DNA from: an uncultured Tenacibaculum sp.
GTDB lineage: Bacteria > Bacteroidota > Bacteroidia > Flavobacteriales > Flavobacteriaceae
NCBI GenBank assembly: GCA_937922085.1
Contig: CAKZVD010000007.1
Location: 17,933-81,932 of the forward strand
Length of the DNA stretch: 64,000 nt
Reading direction: 5' to 3'
Part shown: piece by piece, positions 1-8,796 of the stretch
Layout of the letters: the number at the start of each line of letters is the position of its first letter
Position numbering within the stretch: the stretch's first letter is position 1
Translations under genes and position numbers: made by a program
The notes under the pieces: generated by a model
What the model saw: only the letters and a program-made list of their open reading frames with translations
The model's database searches: none
Told to the model about the DNA's origin: nothing

Positions 1-453
1 ACGTGGATCTTCTCGTTCGTATAAATTATACTCACTAACATTTCTCCATCTTTGTCTTAACAAAGTATTTCTCTCTCCAACATTCGTTGTTAATAGAAAA
101 TCTCTATTTCCTGGACTTAACAAAAAGAATAATTGAGTAGTTCCTGATGGAGGTGTTGCTGTTACCGCTTTATTATATATCCCCAATTTAAAAGGTACAC
201 CTTCTCTACTCCCTACATTTGCTCCTACTCTAGATACTCTATAGGTATGCAAACTATTACCGCCACCTTGGAAATAACGGCTAACACCTGATAAAAAAGG
301 TGCTCTAGCACTTAATTCTGGAGAAACTTCTTCTTTTACTTTTACTGTAGTTTCTTCGTTTAATAACGTTTCTTCTTGTTCACAAGAAGTAAACATTCCC
401 ACCACTGATAGCGCAATGGCCAAAGTGGTGATTTTCAAATTTTGTTTTTTCAT
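1..453 (-). CDS. Lipoprotein of unknown function, C-terminus beyond the window edge
   Basis: The reading frame opens with ATG at 453 and runs open to base 1, so about 151 N-terminal residues are visible and the rest lies outside. It starts with a short basic, hydrophobic signal and a lipobox ending in Thr-Ser-Cys near residue 23, followed by an acidic linker rich in Glu, Val and Thr. This is the usual start of a Bacteroidetes outer-membrane or surface lipoprotein. The following segment is Gly-, Arg- and Ser-rich and has repeated hydrophobic beta-type stretches (for example LFFLLSPGNRDFLL), but I recognise no family. Export and lipidation are well supported; function is unknown. Confidence 0.75.
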   Translation of the reverse strand, partial: MKKQNLKITTLAIALSVVGMFTSCEQEETLLNEETTVKVKEEVSPELSARAPFLSGVSRYFQGGGNSLHTYRVSRVGANVGSREGVPFKLGIYNKAVTATPPSGTTQLFFLLSPGNRDFLLTTNVGERNTLLRQRWRNVSEYNLYEREDPR

Positions 454-623
454 TTATAAGAGGTTTTTTAATTAGTAACTAAAGTTAATCTAATTCCTCT
501 CTTTAAAAAAATATATAGTGATTTTCAACATATTATCTAAAATAAATATTTAATTGTTGAATATTTCTGTAAAATGTAATTTTGATAATGGGATTATTGT
601 AAATAAAATTCAGCCTTTAAAAA

Positions 624-1178
624 CTAATTTAAGTAAGTTTCTATTTTTTTCATCTCAATTACAATCCAATGATTATTCGGTAAACAACTAATTAACTCAG
701 ATGGAACTACTCGATCGATTTCTGGAAGTTTTTTATACCAACCTAAAACTTCTTCAAAATATTGCTCTCCTAATTTCTTCTTTCCTAACTTATAATAACA
801 ATACCCTATTTGTTCAATTAGTTTAGTATATCTCCAAACTCTAAATTCTTTTAGTTTTTCTCTGTCTACTTTATTATAGTTTTCTAATGCTAACTCTAAT
901 TGATTCAAATCATGATAACAATGTGCCAAATATAATTGAGGCAATACATTTGATTTATCTAATTCAATTGCTTTTTTAAAATTTAAAATAGATTCTTCTA
1001 TATGAATTTCCCATTCATCAGATTCTAAATCAATAAGTCCTCGTAAATGATAACAATTAGAATCTTTTTCTGAATATTCATCTAACATTCGTTTAATTTC
1101 AGAGCGTAAAACAATTTCTTTTGCTTTATTATTCTCTAAAATTAATTCTTCATATTTTTTAAATATTTTCTTTTTCAA
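624..1178 (-). CDS. TPR-repeat protein, small, cytoplasmic
   Basis: A 184-residue protein with no signal peptide. Residues about 40-150 contain two to three tetratricopeptide-like helical hairpins (FKKAIELDKSNVLPQLYLAH; LALENYNKVDRE; YCYYKLGKKKLGEQYFEEVL), so it is probably a protein-protein interaction scaffold. The start used is TTG; an in-frame stop lies two codons upstream, so no ATG start is available there. It ends well before the lipoprotein on its left and follows the DUF2797 gene on the same strand with a 36-bp gap, so co-transcription is possible. No specific function can be assigned. Confidence 0.7.
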   Translation of the reverse strand: MKKKIFKKYEELILENNKAKEIVLRSEIKRMLDEYSEKDSNCYHLRGLIDLESDEWEIHIEESILNFKKAIELDKSNVLPQLYLAHCYHDLNQLELALENYNKVDREKLKEFRVWRYTKLIEQIGYCYYKLGKKKLGEQYFEEVLGWYKKLPEIDRVVPSELISCLPNNHWIVIEMKKIETYLN

Positions 1179-1214
1179 ACTCTATTATTAAAATATTAGA
1201 AGAATAACTAATCA

Positions 1215-2012
1215 TTAAGAAACCAACTCTATTTTAACCACTAAACCTTCATTAGCACGAACATTAAAAACCCTTTCATCTTCAAAAATAAAATATTGTC
1301 CTTTTACTCCTACTAATTTCCCTGTATAGCTTCCTTCTTTTTTTATATTTAAGCTCTTTGGTTTTTCTGGATATTTATTCACAGGAAAATTAATGTTTGT
1401 TTCTTCTTTATTCTCTAAAAAATATTCTTTAGCTTCCTCTGGGATAAAAGGTTCTAAACGTTCTTTCCACTCAATCAAACTTTCATCTACAATATCATTT
1501 TTAAGCATTTTACGCCAATTTGTTTTATCGGCTACATGTTCTTTTAAGGCAACTTCAGTAATTCCTGCTAAATATCTATTTGGTACTTCAACAATTTCAA
1601 TTGCTTCATGTGCTCCTTGATCTATCCAACGTGTAGGTACTTGACTTTTCCTTGTAACTCCCACTTTTATATTACTAGAGTTCGCTAAATACACAATATG
1701 AGGTTGTAATTGTACTTTCTTTTCATATTCTAAATCACGATCTTCTTCCCCTAAATGCGCTTTACTTAATTCAGGTCGCATAATCCAATCTCCAGCATTA
1801 GGTGTTTCAAAAAAGCATGATTTACAAAACCCTTGACGATAAATTTCTTTCTCTAAACCGCAACACAAACATTCATACGTTATAAAACTTAATGATATTT
1901 TCTTGTTAAGTAACTGATTTACATTAATAAAATCAGTCTTCATATCTAAATAATATTGAATAGTATCTAAATATTCTGTATTCATTTTTTTTAAAACGCC
2001 CGTGTATTGCAT
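1215..2012 (-). CDS. DUF2797 family protein with Cys4 zinc-binding module
   Basis: A 265-residue protein matching the DUF2797 family as I know it (start MQYTGVLKKM; internal HIVYLANSSNIKVGVTR, RWIDQGAHEA and NWRKML). Residues about 45-70 hold CxxC and CxxC pairs (CLCCG and CKSC), a likely zinc ribbon. The central segment has a Tyr-rich strand, a KVGVTR strand, a downstream Arg-Trp and a conserved Glu (GITEVAL), an arrangement that resembles the GIY-YIG nuclease fold; that resemblance is inference. Cytoplasmic, with no membrane segments. Divergently transcribed from the GH3-type gene across 55 bp. Biochemical function of the family is not established. Confidence 0.82.
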   Translation of the reverse strand: MQYTGVLKKMNTEYLDTIQYYLDMKTDFINVNQLLNKKISLSFITYECLCCGLEKEIYRQGFCKSCFFETPNAGDWIMRPELSKAHLGEEDRDLEYEKKVQLQPHIVYLANSSNIKVGVTRKSQVPTRWIDQGAHEAIEIVEVPNRYLAGITEVALKEHVADKTNWRKMLKNDIVDESLIEWKERLEPFIPEEAKEYFLENKEETNINFPVNKYPEKPKSLNIKKEGSYTGKLVGVKGQYFIFEDERVFNVRANEGLVVKIELVS

Positions 2013-2042
2013 GTTGTAAAATTTACTATTTTTAGCCTAGTA

Positions 2043-2050
2043 CAAACTTA
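2043..2050 (-). promoter_or_regulatory. Probable -7 box of the DUF2797 gene
   Basis: On the minus strand this reads TAAGTTTG, an exact match to the Bacteroidetes -7 consensus TAnnTTTG. It lies 31 nt upstream of the ATG at 2012. No clear TTG -33 element is present at the ideal distance. In the other direction the same 55-bp divergent intergene has a weaker TATTTTTA at 2027-2034 that could serve the GH3-type gene. Confidence 0.4.
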
Positions 2051-2067
2051 CAAATTCGAGGTTAAAA

Positions 2068-3582
2068 ATGCCATTTCAGTTTATAAATTCTATTATCTCT
2101 TGGTTTTTAAAAAAAAGGAAGCATCAAATTGAACTATTTTTAAAGTATCCTACTGATGTTCAAGAAGAATTATTATTAAAATTAATTTCCTTAGCTAAAA
2201 ATACCGAGTTTGGAAAGGAACAAAAATTTTCTAAAATTAAAAAGTATAAAGATTTCAGAAAAAAAGTTTCTATTCAGAAATACGAAACGATAGAACCATT
2301 AATAGAACGCTGTAGAAAAGGAGAGCAAAATTTATTTTGGCCTTCTAAAATTAAATGGTTTGCTAAATCTAGTGGAACCACCAATGCAAAAAGCAAATTT
2401 ATTCCTGTTAGTGATGAGGCTTTAGAAGATTGTCATTTTAAAGCTGGTAAAGACATGTTGTGTTTATACATTAACAACAATGAAGACGCAAAATTATTTA
2501 CAGGAAAAGGTTTACGATTAGGTGGCAGTTCTGCTATTTATGAAGATAATGACACTTACTTTGGCGATTTATCTGCTATTATTATTGAAAACATGCCTTT
2601 TTGGGCAGAATATAGTTCTGCTCCTAAACAAGAAGTAGCCCTTATGGAAGAATGGGAAACTAAAATGGAGGCTATTATAGACGAAACTATTCATGAAAAC
2701 ATTACTAGTTTAGTTGGTGTTCCTTCTTGGATGTTGGTTCTTTTAAATCGGGTTTTAGATAAAACTGGAAAAGATAATATTCTTGAAGTTTGGCCTAATT
2801 TAGAAGTTTATTTTCATGGAGGCGTTAACTTTAACCCGTACAGAGAACAATACCAAAAACTAATTCCTAAAAAAGATTTTAAATATTATGAAACTTATAA
2901 TGCTTCTGAAGGTTTTTTTGCCATTCAAGACAGAAACAATTCAGATGAACTATTATTAATGTTAGATTATGGAATCTTTTATGAGTTTATACCCATGTCT
3001 GAATATGAAGGTGAAAATTCAAAAGCAATTCCGCTTTCAAAAGTAAAAAAGAACACTAATTACGCAGTAGTAATTACTACAAATGGTGGTTTATGGCGTT
3101 ATTTAATTGGTGATACTGTAAAATTTACCTCTACAAAACCGTATCGAGTTAAAATTACTGGTCGTACCAAACACCATATTAATGTTTTTGGTGAAGAATT
3201 AATTATTGAAAACGCTGAAGAAGCTTTAAAATCAGCTTGTGAAAAAACAAATGCGAGTGTTAAAGATTATACCGTAGCTCCTATTTTTATGAATGGAAAA
3301 GAAAATGGTGCTCATGAATGGATTATTGAATTTGAAAATAAACCTGAAAGTTTATCTTTTTTTACAGAGATTTTAGACAATGCTTTAAAAAATTGTAATT
3401 CAGATTATGAAGCTAAGCGATATAATAACATGACTTTATCGATGCCTAAAATTAATGAGGCTCGTGAAGGGTTATTTTATGATTGGTTAAAACAGAAAGG
3501 AAAACTAGGGGGACAACATAAAATTCCTAGGCTATCTAACAAAAGAACGTTTATAGAAGAATTAAATAAACTTAAAAACTAA
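2068..3582 (+). CDS. GH3 auxin-responsive promoter family protein (acyl-adenylating enzyme)
   Basis: A 504-residue protein of the GH3 family (ANL superfamily), which in plants adenylates carboxylic acids and couples them to amino acids; the substrate in flavobacteria is unknown. Visible hallmarks are the phosphate-binding motif FAKSSGTTNAKSKFIPV near residue 106, the YNASEGFF motif near residue 275, YAVVITTNGGLWRYLIGDTV near 328 and the downstream ITGRTKHHINVFGEEL segment. Length is normal for the family and no signal peptide is present. The stop overlaps the next start (TAATG), so it is translationally coupled to the Crp/Fnr regulator. Family assignment is secure; substrate is unassigned. 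Confidence 0.92.
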   Translation: MPFQFINSIISWFLKKRKHQIELFLKYPTDVQEELLLKLISLAKNTEFGKEQKFSKIKKYKDFRKKVSIQKYETIEPLIERCRKGEQNLFWPSKIKWFAKSSGTTNAKSKFIPVSDEALEDCHFKAGKDMLCLYINNNEDAKLFTGKGLRLGGSSAIYEDNDTYFGDLSAIIIENMPFWAEYSSAPKQEVALMEEWETKMEAIIDETIHENITSLVGVPSWMLVLLNRVLDKTGKDNILEVWPNLEVYFHGGVNFNPYREQYQKLIPKKDFKYYETYNASEGFFAIQDRNNSDELLLMLDYGIFYEFIPMSEYEGENSKAIPLSKVKKNTNYAVVITTNGGLWRYLIGDTVKFTSTKPYRVKITGRTKHHINVFGEELIIENAEEALKSACEKTNASVKDYTVAPIFMNGKENGAHEWIIEFENKPESLSFFTEILDNALKNCNSDYEAKRYNNMTLSMPKINEAREGLFYDWLKQKGKLGGQHKIPRLSNKRTFIEELNKLKN

Positions 3583-4142
3583 TGGAGTCTTTCTTTTTAC
3601 AAAATGCAAGCTTATTATTAGAAAATGAAGAAATTTCTAGTGCTTTACAGGAGATAGCAATTCATAAATCTTATAAAAAAGGAGAAATTATTCATTCTTC
3701 AAATACTGTTTGTAAACATTTTTATCTTTTATTTAGTGGTGCTGCTAGGGTTTTTTATTATAAAGACGGAAAAGATATAAGCGTTCATATTGCTCAAGAA
3801 CAAGAAAGCTTAACGGCAGTTGATAGTTTTATACAGCGAAAAAAAAGCAAATACAGTATTGAAGCTTTAGAAGACATAGAGTGTATTGCTATTTCTAGAA
3901 GTGATATTGAAGAATTATCTTCAAAAAGTCATGATTTTGAGCATTTTGGAAGGTTATTTCTTGAACAAATTTATATAGATTTAGCCGAAAGATTAGATAG
4001 TTTGTTATTACATACTTCCTTAGAACGTTATGAAAACTTACTTCAAAAAAAACCTGAGTTATTTCAACGTGTACCTGCCAAACATTTGGCTTCTTTTTTA
4101 GGTATGAGTCCTGAGAATTTTAGTCGAATTAGAGGTAAATGA
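3582..4142 (+). CDS. Crp/Fnr family transcriptional regulator
   Basis: A 186-residue regulator with an N-terminal cyclic-nucleotide-binding beta-barrel (residues about 20-120; segments YKKGEIIHSSNTVCKHFYLL and YSIEALEDIECIAISRSDIE) and a short C-terminal helix-turn-helix ending in LASFLGMSPENFSRIRGK. The length and abrupt end after the recognition helix are typical of the short Bacteroidetes Crp-like group. The start overlaps the GH3-type gene by one base and the stop overlaps the next lipoprotein gene (ATGA), indicating one operon. It probably senses a small molecule and may control this operon, which is inference. Confidence 0.88.
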   Translation: MESFFLQNASLLLENEEISSALQEIAIHKSYKKGEIIHSSNTVCKHFYLLFSGAARVFYYKDGKDISVHIAQEQESLTAVDSFIQRKKSKYSIEALEDIECIAISRSDIEELSSKSHDFEHFGRLFLEQIYIDLAERLDSLLLHTSLERYENLLQKKPELFQRVPAKHLASFLGMSPENFSRIRGK

Positions 4143-4474
4143 TTATTCTAACAAACAACATATTAAAATCAATTTTAATTTTATTACTATGTTTTACAGC
4201 TTGTACAAACAAAATTAAATTAGAAAAATTTGATTCTCAAAAGTGGAAAAAAGGAACACAAATTGAACGAGGAAACATGGCTACTCATTTAGTTAAAAGT
4301 AAAGTTTTACTAGAAAAGAATAAAACTACTATTTTAAATTTGTTAGGTTCTCCTACAGATAGTACTGAAACAAACTTTCATTATCTAGTTGATTTTGGTT
4401 ACATGACTCCTTTTCATCTGGACATAAATTTTAATATAAATAACGAAGTTGATAATGTAACTTTAACTGATTAA
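4139..4474 (+). CDS. Small lipoprotein, BamE/SmpA-like
   Basis: A 111-residue protein with a hydrophobic signal and lipobox FTAC (Cys about residue 22). The mature part contains VLLEKNKTTILNLLGSPTDS followed by a beta-rich end, resembling the helix-helix-sheet pattern of the SmpA/OmlA (BamE-like) fold in which a conserved LG-P-T motif follows the helices. It overlaps the upstream regulator by four bases (ATGA) and is the last gene of the GH3-type operon. The fold similarity is from pattern only; a role in outer-membrane assembly cannot be claimed. Confidence 0.7.
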   Translation: MIILTNNILKSILILLLCFTACTNKIKLEKFDSQKWKKGTQIERGNMATHLVKSKVLLEKNKTTILNLLGSPTDSTETNFHYLVDFGYMTPFHLDINFNINNEVDNVTLTD

Positions 4475-4599
4475 TTTTTTTTCTATCCTACTTCCTTCTT
4501 ATAAAAACTTCTTTAGTTCCTATCAACATACTTCCTTTTCGAAACATTGTTTATTAATAACTTTGAGTATATTTAACAAAGAACTTTAATCATAAGAAA

Positions 4600-5235
4600 A
4601 CGAACTATTTATCTCCCACTTATTTTTTTGACTATAAAAGCCATGAAATTCAACAGCTTATTTCAGAATTTAAAAAAGATTCATTTTCTAAAAAAGAACA
4701 AACTATAGGTTTGTATTTAAAAGTTCGTGATTCTTGGAGATACGATCCTTATAACTTAAGTCTTTCAAAAGAAAACTATAAAGCCAGTAATATTGCTAAA
4801 AAATCGAGAGGTCATTGCATAGAAAAGTCTATTTTATTAATTACTTGTTTACGTGCTCTAGAAATTCCTGCTAGACTTCATTTAGGTAAAGTTAAAAATC
4901 ATATTGGTGTAGAAAGGTTAACAGAAAAATTCGGTACTAATGAGTTAACTCCACATGGAATGGTTAATGTTTATTTAAATAACAAATGGCTTAAATTATC
5001 ACCTGCTTTTAATAAATCGCTATGTAGGATGTGCAATGTTGCTCCATTAGAGTTTGATGGTGAAACCAATTCTTTTTTGCAAAAATTTAATGATGACGGG
5101 AATCTTTTTATGGAATACTTAGATGATTATGGGCATTTTAATGATGTTCCTTTAGAATTTATGATTCGTAATGTAAAAGAACATTATCCTCATATTTTTG
5201 ATACTGAAGAAAACACCACAGAGTTTAAATTGTAA
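4600..5235 (+). CDS. Transglutaminase-like cysteine protease-fold protein with non-standard start
   Basis: A transglutaminase-core family member: catalytic Cys in KSRGHCIEKS, His in TPHGMVNVYLNNKWLKL, followed by the SPAFNKSLC and PLEFDG segments that mark a subfamily often annotated simply as transglutaminase-like. The first ATG- or TTG-type codon in frame is TTG at 4711, but family-like sequence continues upstream through TNYLSPTYFFDYKSHEIQQL to an ACG codon at 4600-4602, exactly where an initiating Met would be expected; an in-frame TGA lies at 4564. No ATG, GTG or TTG lies between. Either ACG is used, a point mutation destroyed the start, or a shortened protein starts at 4711. No signal peptide is seen. 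Confidence 0.75.
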   Translation, partial: TNYLSPTYFFDYKSHEIQQLISEFKKDSFSKKEQTIGLYLKVRDSWRYDPYNLSLSKENYKASNIAKKSRGHCIEKSILLITCLRALEIPARLHLGKVKNHIGVERLTEKFGTNELTPHGMVNVYLNNKWLKLSPAFNKSLCRMCNVAPLEFDGETNSFLQKFNDDGNLFMEYLDDYGHFNDVPLEFMIRNVKEHYPHIFDTEENTTEFKL

Positions 5236-5439
5236 GAATATTTTTTAATAATTACTTAATTTCATTCATAGTATAAACCAATTAAACTTTCATTCGTTTT
5301 TATAGATAAATAAGAAAAAATTATAATCATTTATTTTAAATACACTACGAATAACAGAAGATTATTAACGAAAAAACGTTCTTAGCTTACTATACCTTTA
5401 AATCTCTGTAACTTAGTCTTCATAATATTTTATATTATA

Positions 5440-7509
5440 ATGATGACTAAAAAAATATTTGTTCTATTTATCTTTCTTGTTACTTTTCGTATTATAAATG
5501 CTCAAGTATATGTAGTTAAAGATACTTCTGTTTATTATTATGATAAAATAATTAAAGATGCAGATGCTAATTCTTTTGATATTATAAATCATACAAATTT
5601 AGCCTATGCTAAAGATAAAAAACATGTATATCATAAAGGAGTAAAAACTGAATATGATGCCACAACTTTTGAGATACATGAAAAGCATTGGAGAAATAAA
5701 ACCTATTTTTCTGATAAAAATGATGTTTATATTTATGACTACTATACAAAATCATACTTCCCCATTGGTAGTACCTCTCCAAAATCTTTTAGAAAATATA
5801 ATGACAAAATTAATATAGATGATGAATCTATATATTGGGAAAACATAAGAATTACTGATTCTCATTCTGAAACATTAAAAATTATTTCCTATGAGTTCTT
5901 TTGTGATAAAAACAATGTGTATTACAAAGATTTTAAGCTGCCTTTAGATATAAATAGCTTAAAAATATTTAAATCTGAAAATAAAAGCATCGATTTTATT
6001 GGAGACGACACAAAAATATATAGCGATGCAGGATATGTTCATTTAATGAATACTTCTCGTTTTAAATATATTAATTACAATTATGTTAAAGATGATAAGA
6101 AAGTATTTTACAGAGATAAACTTCTAAGAGCTGATGCTATAACATTTCATGTTCCTAATTCTAAAATGAATCATTATGCTAAGGATAAATATCATGATTT
6201 TTACTTAGGCAATGTTTTTCCTAATAGAGTACCTAAAAAACATTTAGTTAATGATAATGCATTTAAAAGTTACTTCGATTGGATAAGCTCTCAATTAAAA
6301 AAAGCTTTCTCTAAGAATTTAACTGCTATAAAAATAGAAAAAGAACCTATTCATTCCTTAAAGGAATTGTATACATTTTCTGCATCTAATCATACTAAAA
6401 TTAGAAAAGGAAAACATATTTATGTAAATGAAAAGCCACAACCTTTTATTGATGCTAGTACTTTTATAATTTATAATAATGACTATGCAAAAGATAAAAG
6501 ACAGGTATATCTAATTTATGAATATGATGATCATGTAACTTTTAATCCTATTAAAGATGTTGATCCTAATTCTTTTTCAATCATTAAAGAGAATGATAAA
6601 TATACTTCTTATTGTAGGGATGCTAAAAACGTATTTCTTGATTTTGATAAAATAGAAGGTGCAGACCCTATTTCTTTTAGGGTTTTAAATGATAATTTTG
6701 GGTATGATAAAAATGCTGTTTTTTATCGAAAAAAAATGATTTCTAATTTAAACCCTATTCCTGATAATTCTATCAAAAAAATAGACAACAATTATTATCG
6801 TTATGGAAATCAAATTTTATTTATCAATACTTATAACAATGATGTTATAGTAGTTAAACACCCTAATAAAAACAACTTTAAAGTTATTAATCATTATTAT
6901 GCTTTAAACGGAAATACACTTCTATATCAAGGAGAAATCATTGGTGCTTTAACAGAAAATGAGTCTATTTTAACTGAAAGAAACCACCTTTTAAAAACTT
7001 CTAATAATAAAACATACAAATATGGTCGTTTAATAAACATAAAGGATAAATCTCGACTTCGAAAATATGGTAACACCAAATATTTAACAGACGGAGTTCA
7101 ATTATTTACCACTAACACTAAGCAAATACCAATAGCCCCTATTAGTAATGTATACAATGGTAATGGTTACAGGTCATATATTACTTTTAAAAATGGAAAA
7201 GCGTTGTATGATAATTATTTATTTGACATAGACCTTCTTTCTTTTGAAGAATTTAAAAATTCCGATTTCGCTAAAGATAAAAACTATGTCTATTTTAAAG
7301 GTAAAACCACTAAATATGATCCCAAAACTTTTCACGTTTTTTCTCGTGATTTTATTTCAGATAAAAATGGTGTTTATTACAAAGATGCTCTTATTAAAGA
7401 AGCAGATGTAGCCTCTTTTAATCAATTCTATTATTATGGTTTTGATAAAAACAACTTTTATTTCAATGGTAAAATCATCCCTAGATTTAAAATCAATTTA
7501 AAAAAATAA
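5440..7509 (+). CDS. Secreted DKNYY-repeat protein, long
   Basis: A 689-residue exported protein (signal peptide ending near NAQVYV). The rest is made of repeated units of about 30-60 residues, each with a D-K/D-x-x-V-Y/F-Y signature (AKDKKHVYHKG, SDKNDVYIYD, CDKNNVYYKD, FDKNNFYFNG) followed by a D-x-x-S/T-F segment (DATTFEIH, DANSFDII). This is the DKNYY family of beta-repeat proteins, of unknown function. The first two codons are both ATG, so the start is uncertain by one residue. It is one base from the next DKNYY gene and both probably form an operon. A TACCTTTA box at 5393-5400 may be its -7 element. Confidence 0.88.
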   Translation: MMTKKIFVLFIFLVTFRIINAQVYVVKDTSVYYYDKIIKDADANSFDIINHTNLAYAKDKKHVYHKGVKTEYDATTFEIHEKHWRNKTYFSDKNDVYIYDYYTKSYFPIGSTSPKSFRKYNDKINIDDESIYWENIRITDSHSETLKIISYEFFCDKNNVYYKDFKLPLDINSLKIFKSENKSIDFIGDDTKIYSDAGYVHLMNTSRFKYINYNYVKDDKKVFYRDKLLRADAITFHVPNSKMNHYAKDKYHDFYLGNVFPNRVPKKHLVNDNAFKSYFDWISSQLKKAFSKNLTAIKIEKEPIHSLKELYTFSASNHTKIRKGKHIYVNEKPQPFIDASTFIIYNNDYAKDKRQVYLIYEYDDHVTFNPIKDVDPNSFSIIKENDKYTSYCRDAKNVFLDFDKIEGADPISFRVLNDNFGYDKNAVFYRKKMISNLNPIPDNSIKKIDNNYYRYGNQILFINTYNNDVIVVKHPNKNNFKVINHYYALNGNTLLYQGEIIGALTENESILTERNHLLKTSNNKTYKYGRLINIKDKSRLRKYGNTKYLTDGVQLFTTNTKQIPIAPISNVYNGNGYRSYITFKNGKALYDNYLFDIDLLSFEEFKNSDFAKDKNYVYFKGKTTKYDPKTFHVFSRDFISDKNGVYYKDALIKEADVASFNQFYYYGFDKNNFYFNGKIIPRFKINLKK

Positions 7510-7510
7510 C

Positions 7511-8776
7511 ATGATGAAAAATATACTTTTATTAACTCTTCTTTTCAATTATTTTTTCTCTTTTTCTCAGGTTAGCGAAACTAAACAAGCATATAACCAA
7601 TGTAAGTTCTTAGAAAAACCTAATTATATTATAAATAAAAACAGTGTATACTTTGAAAAATGTGCTATCCATAGAAAAGTAAATACAAATGTTAGTTCTT
7701 TTAAAATAGTGGGTCAAGGATTAGCTTATGATGATAAAAACATCTTCTTTAATGGTATGAAATTAAACGTTACTCCTAATAAACCAATCATTATTCACGA
7801 TCAATATAGAATGAATTCTACTGTTTATTGGAAAAACAATAATTTTATATACAAGAACACCTTAAAAATAAACAAAATAGATTCTTCTTCTTATAAACGT
7901 ATTTCTTATAGTAGTTATAGTAAAGACAAACATCATGTATACTATTTAGGTAAAACAGTAAAAGGAACAGATCCTAAAACTTTTGTAAGCGAAATCACTT
8001 ATGGTTTTGATAAAAATTTCGTTTATCATAAAAATAAAAGAATTCGTAAAAATGGTTTTCTAAAACCTATTAACGGGTATTTTTTTAAAGATAGCACAAC
8101 AGTGTACAAAAGAAAAGATAGTTATAGTGAAAAACTAGAACCAGTCCTTAATTTAAAAATAGAAAATTGTAAATCTATAACCGGAACTAAGTACGCTGTT
8201 ATTAATGATACACTTTACTATTTAAGTAGAAAAACTAAAACTACTAATTTAAACGTAGAAAAAATTAAGGTTTTAGATGATGAATTAATTACTTACGAAA
8301 ACACCTTGTTTTACAAGGGTGTTACTACTACACAAAAATTAGACATAAGTTCTTTAAAAATTCATGAAAGAGGTTCAGAGTATCAAAAAACAGTTACTGA
8401 TAAAAATGGTATTTATAATATTAGAGTTACTCCTTATAATAATGAGTTTTTTATTGAAAATATAGATACTCTACCTAAACCCTTAAAACATTTATCACCT
8501 CTATTAGAGAATACAACACAAATTTCTTTTTCTAAAGAAAACATATTAAACAACAACTATTCTATAGATAAGAAAACTCTTTTTACTGATAAAGGGATTA
8601 CGAATTTTGATGATTTAGAAGTCGTTTCTGTACTTAAAGGATATAGACCAGGCTGTAGTCAAGATCACACACCTGGAAGTAATTATTATATTCTGAAAAA
8701 TGTAAAAGGATATTGGGAGTTAAAATTAAGTGCTAAGAATGTTTTAACATTTATTGGTGAAATGTATCAGTTTTAA
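7511..8776 (+). CDS. Secreted DKNYY-repeat protein, short paralogue
   Basis: A 421-residue protein with a signal peptide (cleavage near SFSQV) and the same repeat signature as its upstream neighbour (YDDKNIFFNG, SKDKHHVYYLG, FDKNFVYHKN, TDKNGIYNI). Repeats in the second half are degenerate. It begins one base after the upstream stop, so the pair is co-transcribed and probably arose by duplication. The Cys-containing N-terminus (NQCKFLE, FEKCAIH) and C-terminus are not shared with the neighbour. Function unknown; a cell-surface or periplasmic role is inferred from the signal peptide. Confidence 0.85.
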   Translation: MMKNILLLTLLFNYFFSFSQVSETKQAYNQCKFLEKPNYIINKNSVYFEKCAIHRKVNTNVSSFKIVGQGLAYDDKNIFFNGMKLNVTPNKPIIIHDQYRMNSTVYWKNNNFIYKNTLKINKIDSSSYKRISYSSYSKDKHHVYYLGKTVKGTDPKTFVSEITYGFDKNFVYHKNKRIRKNGFLKPINGYFFKDSTTVYKRKDSYSEKLEPVLNLKIENCKSITGTKYAVINDTLYYLSRKTKTTNLNVEKIKVLDDELITYENTLFYKGVTTTQKLDISSLKIHERGSEYQKTVTDKNGIYNIRVTPYNNEFFIENIDTLPKPLKHLSPLLENTTQISFSKENILNNNYSIDKKTLFTDKGITNFDDLEVVSVLKGYRPGCSQDHTPGSNYYILKNVKGYWELKLSAKNVLTFIGEMYQF

Positions 8777-8796
8777 ATAAATCATATTATTCAGTT

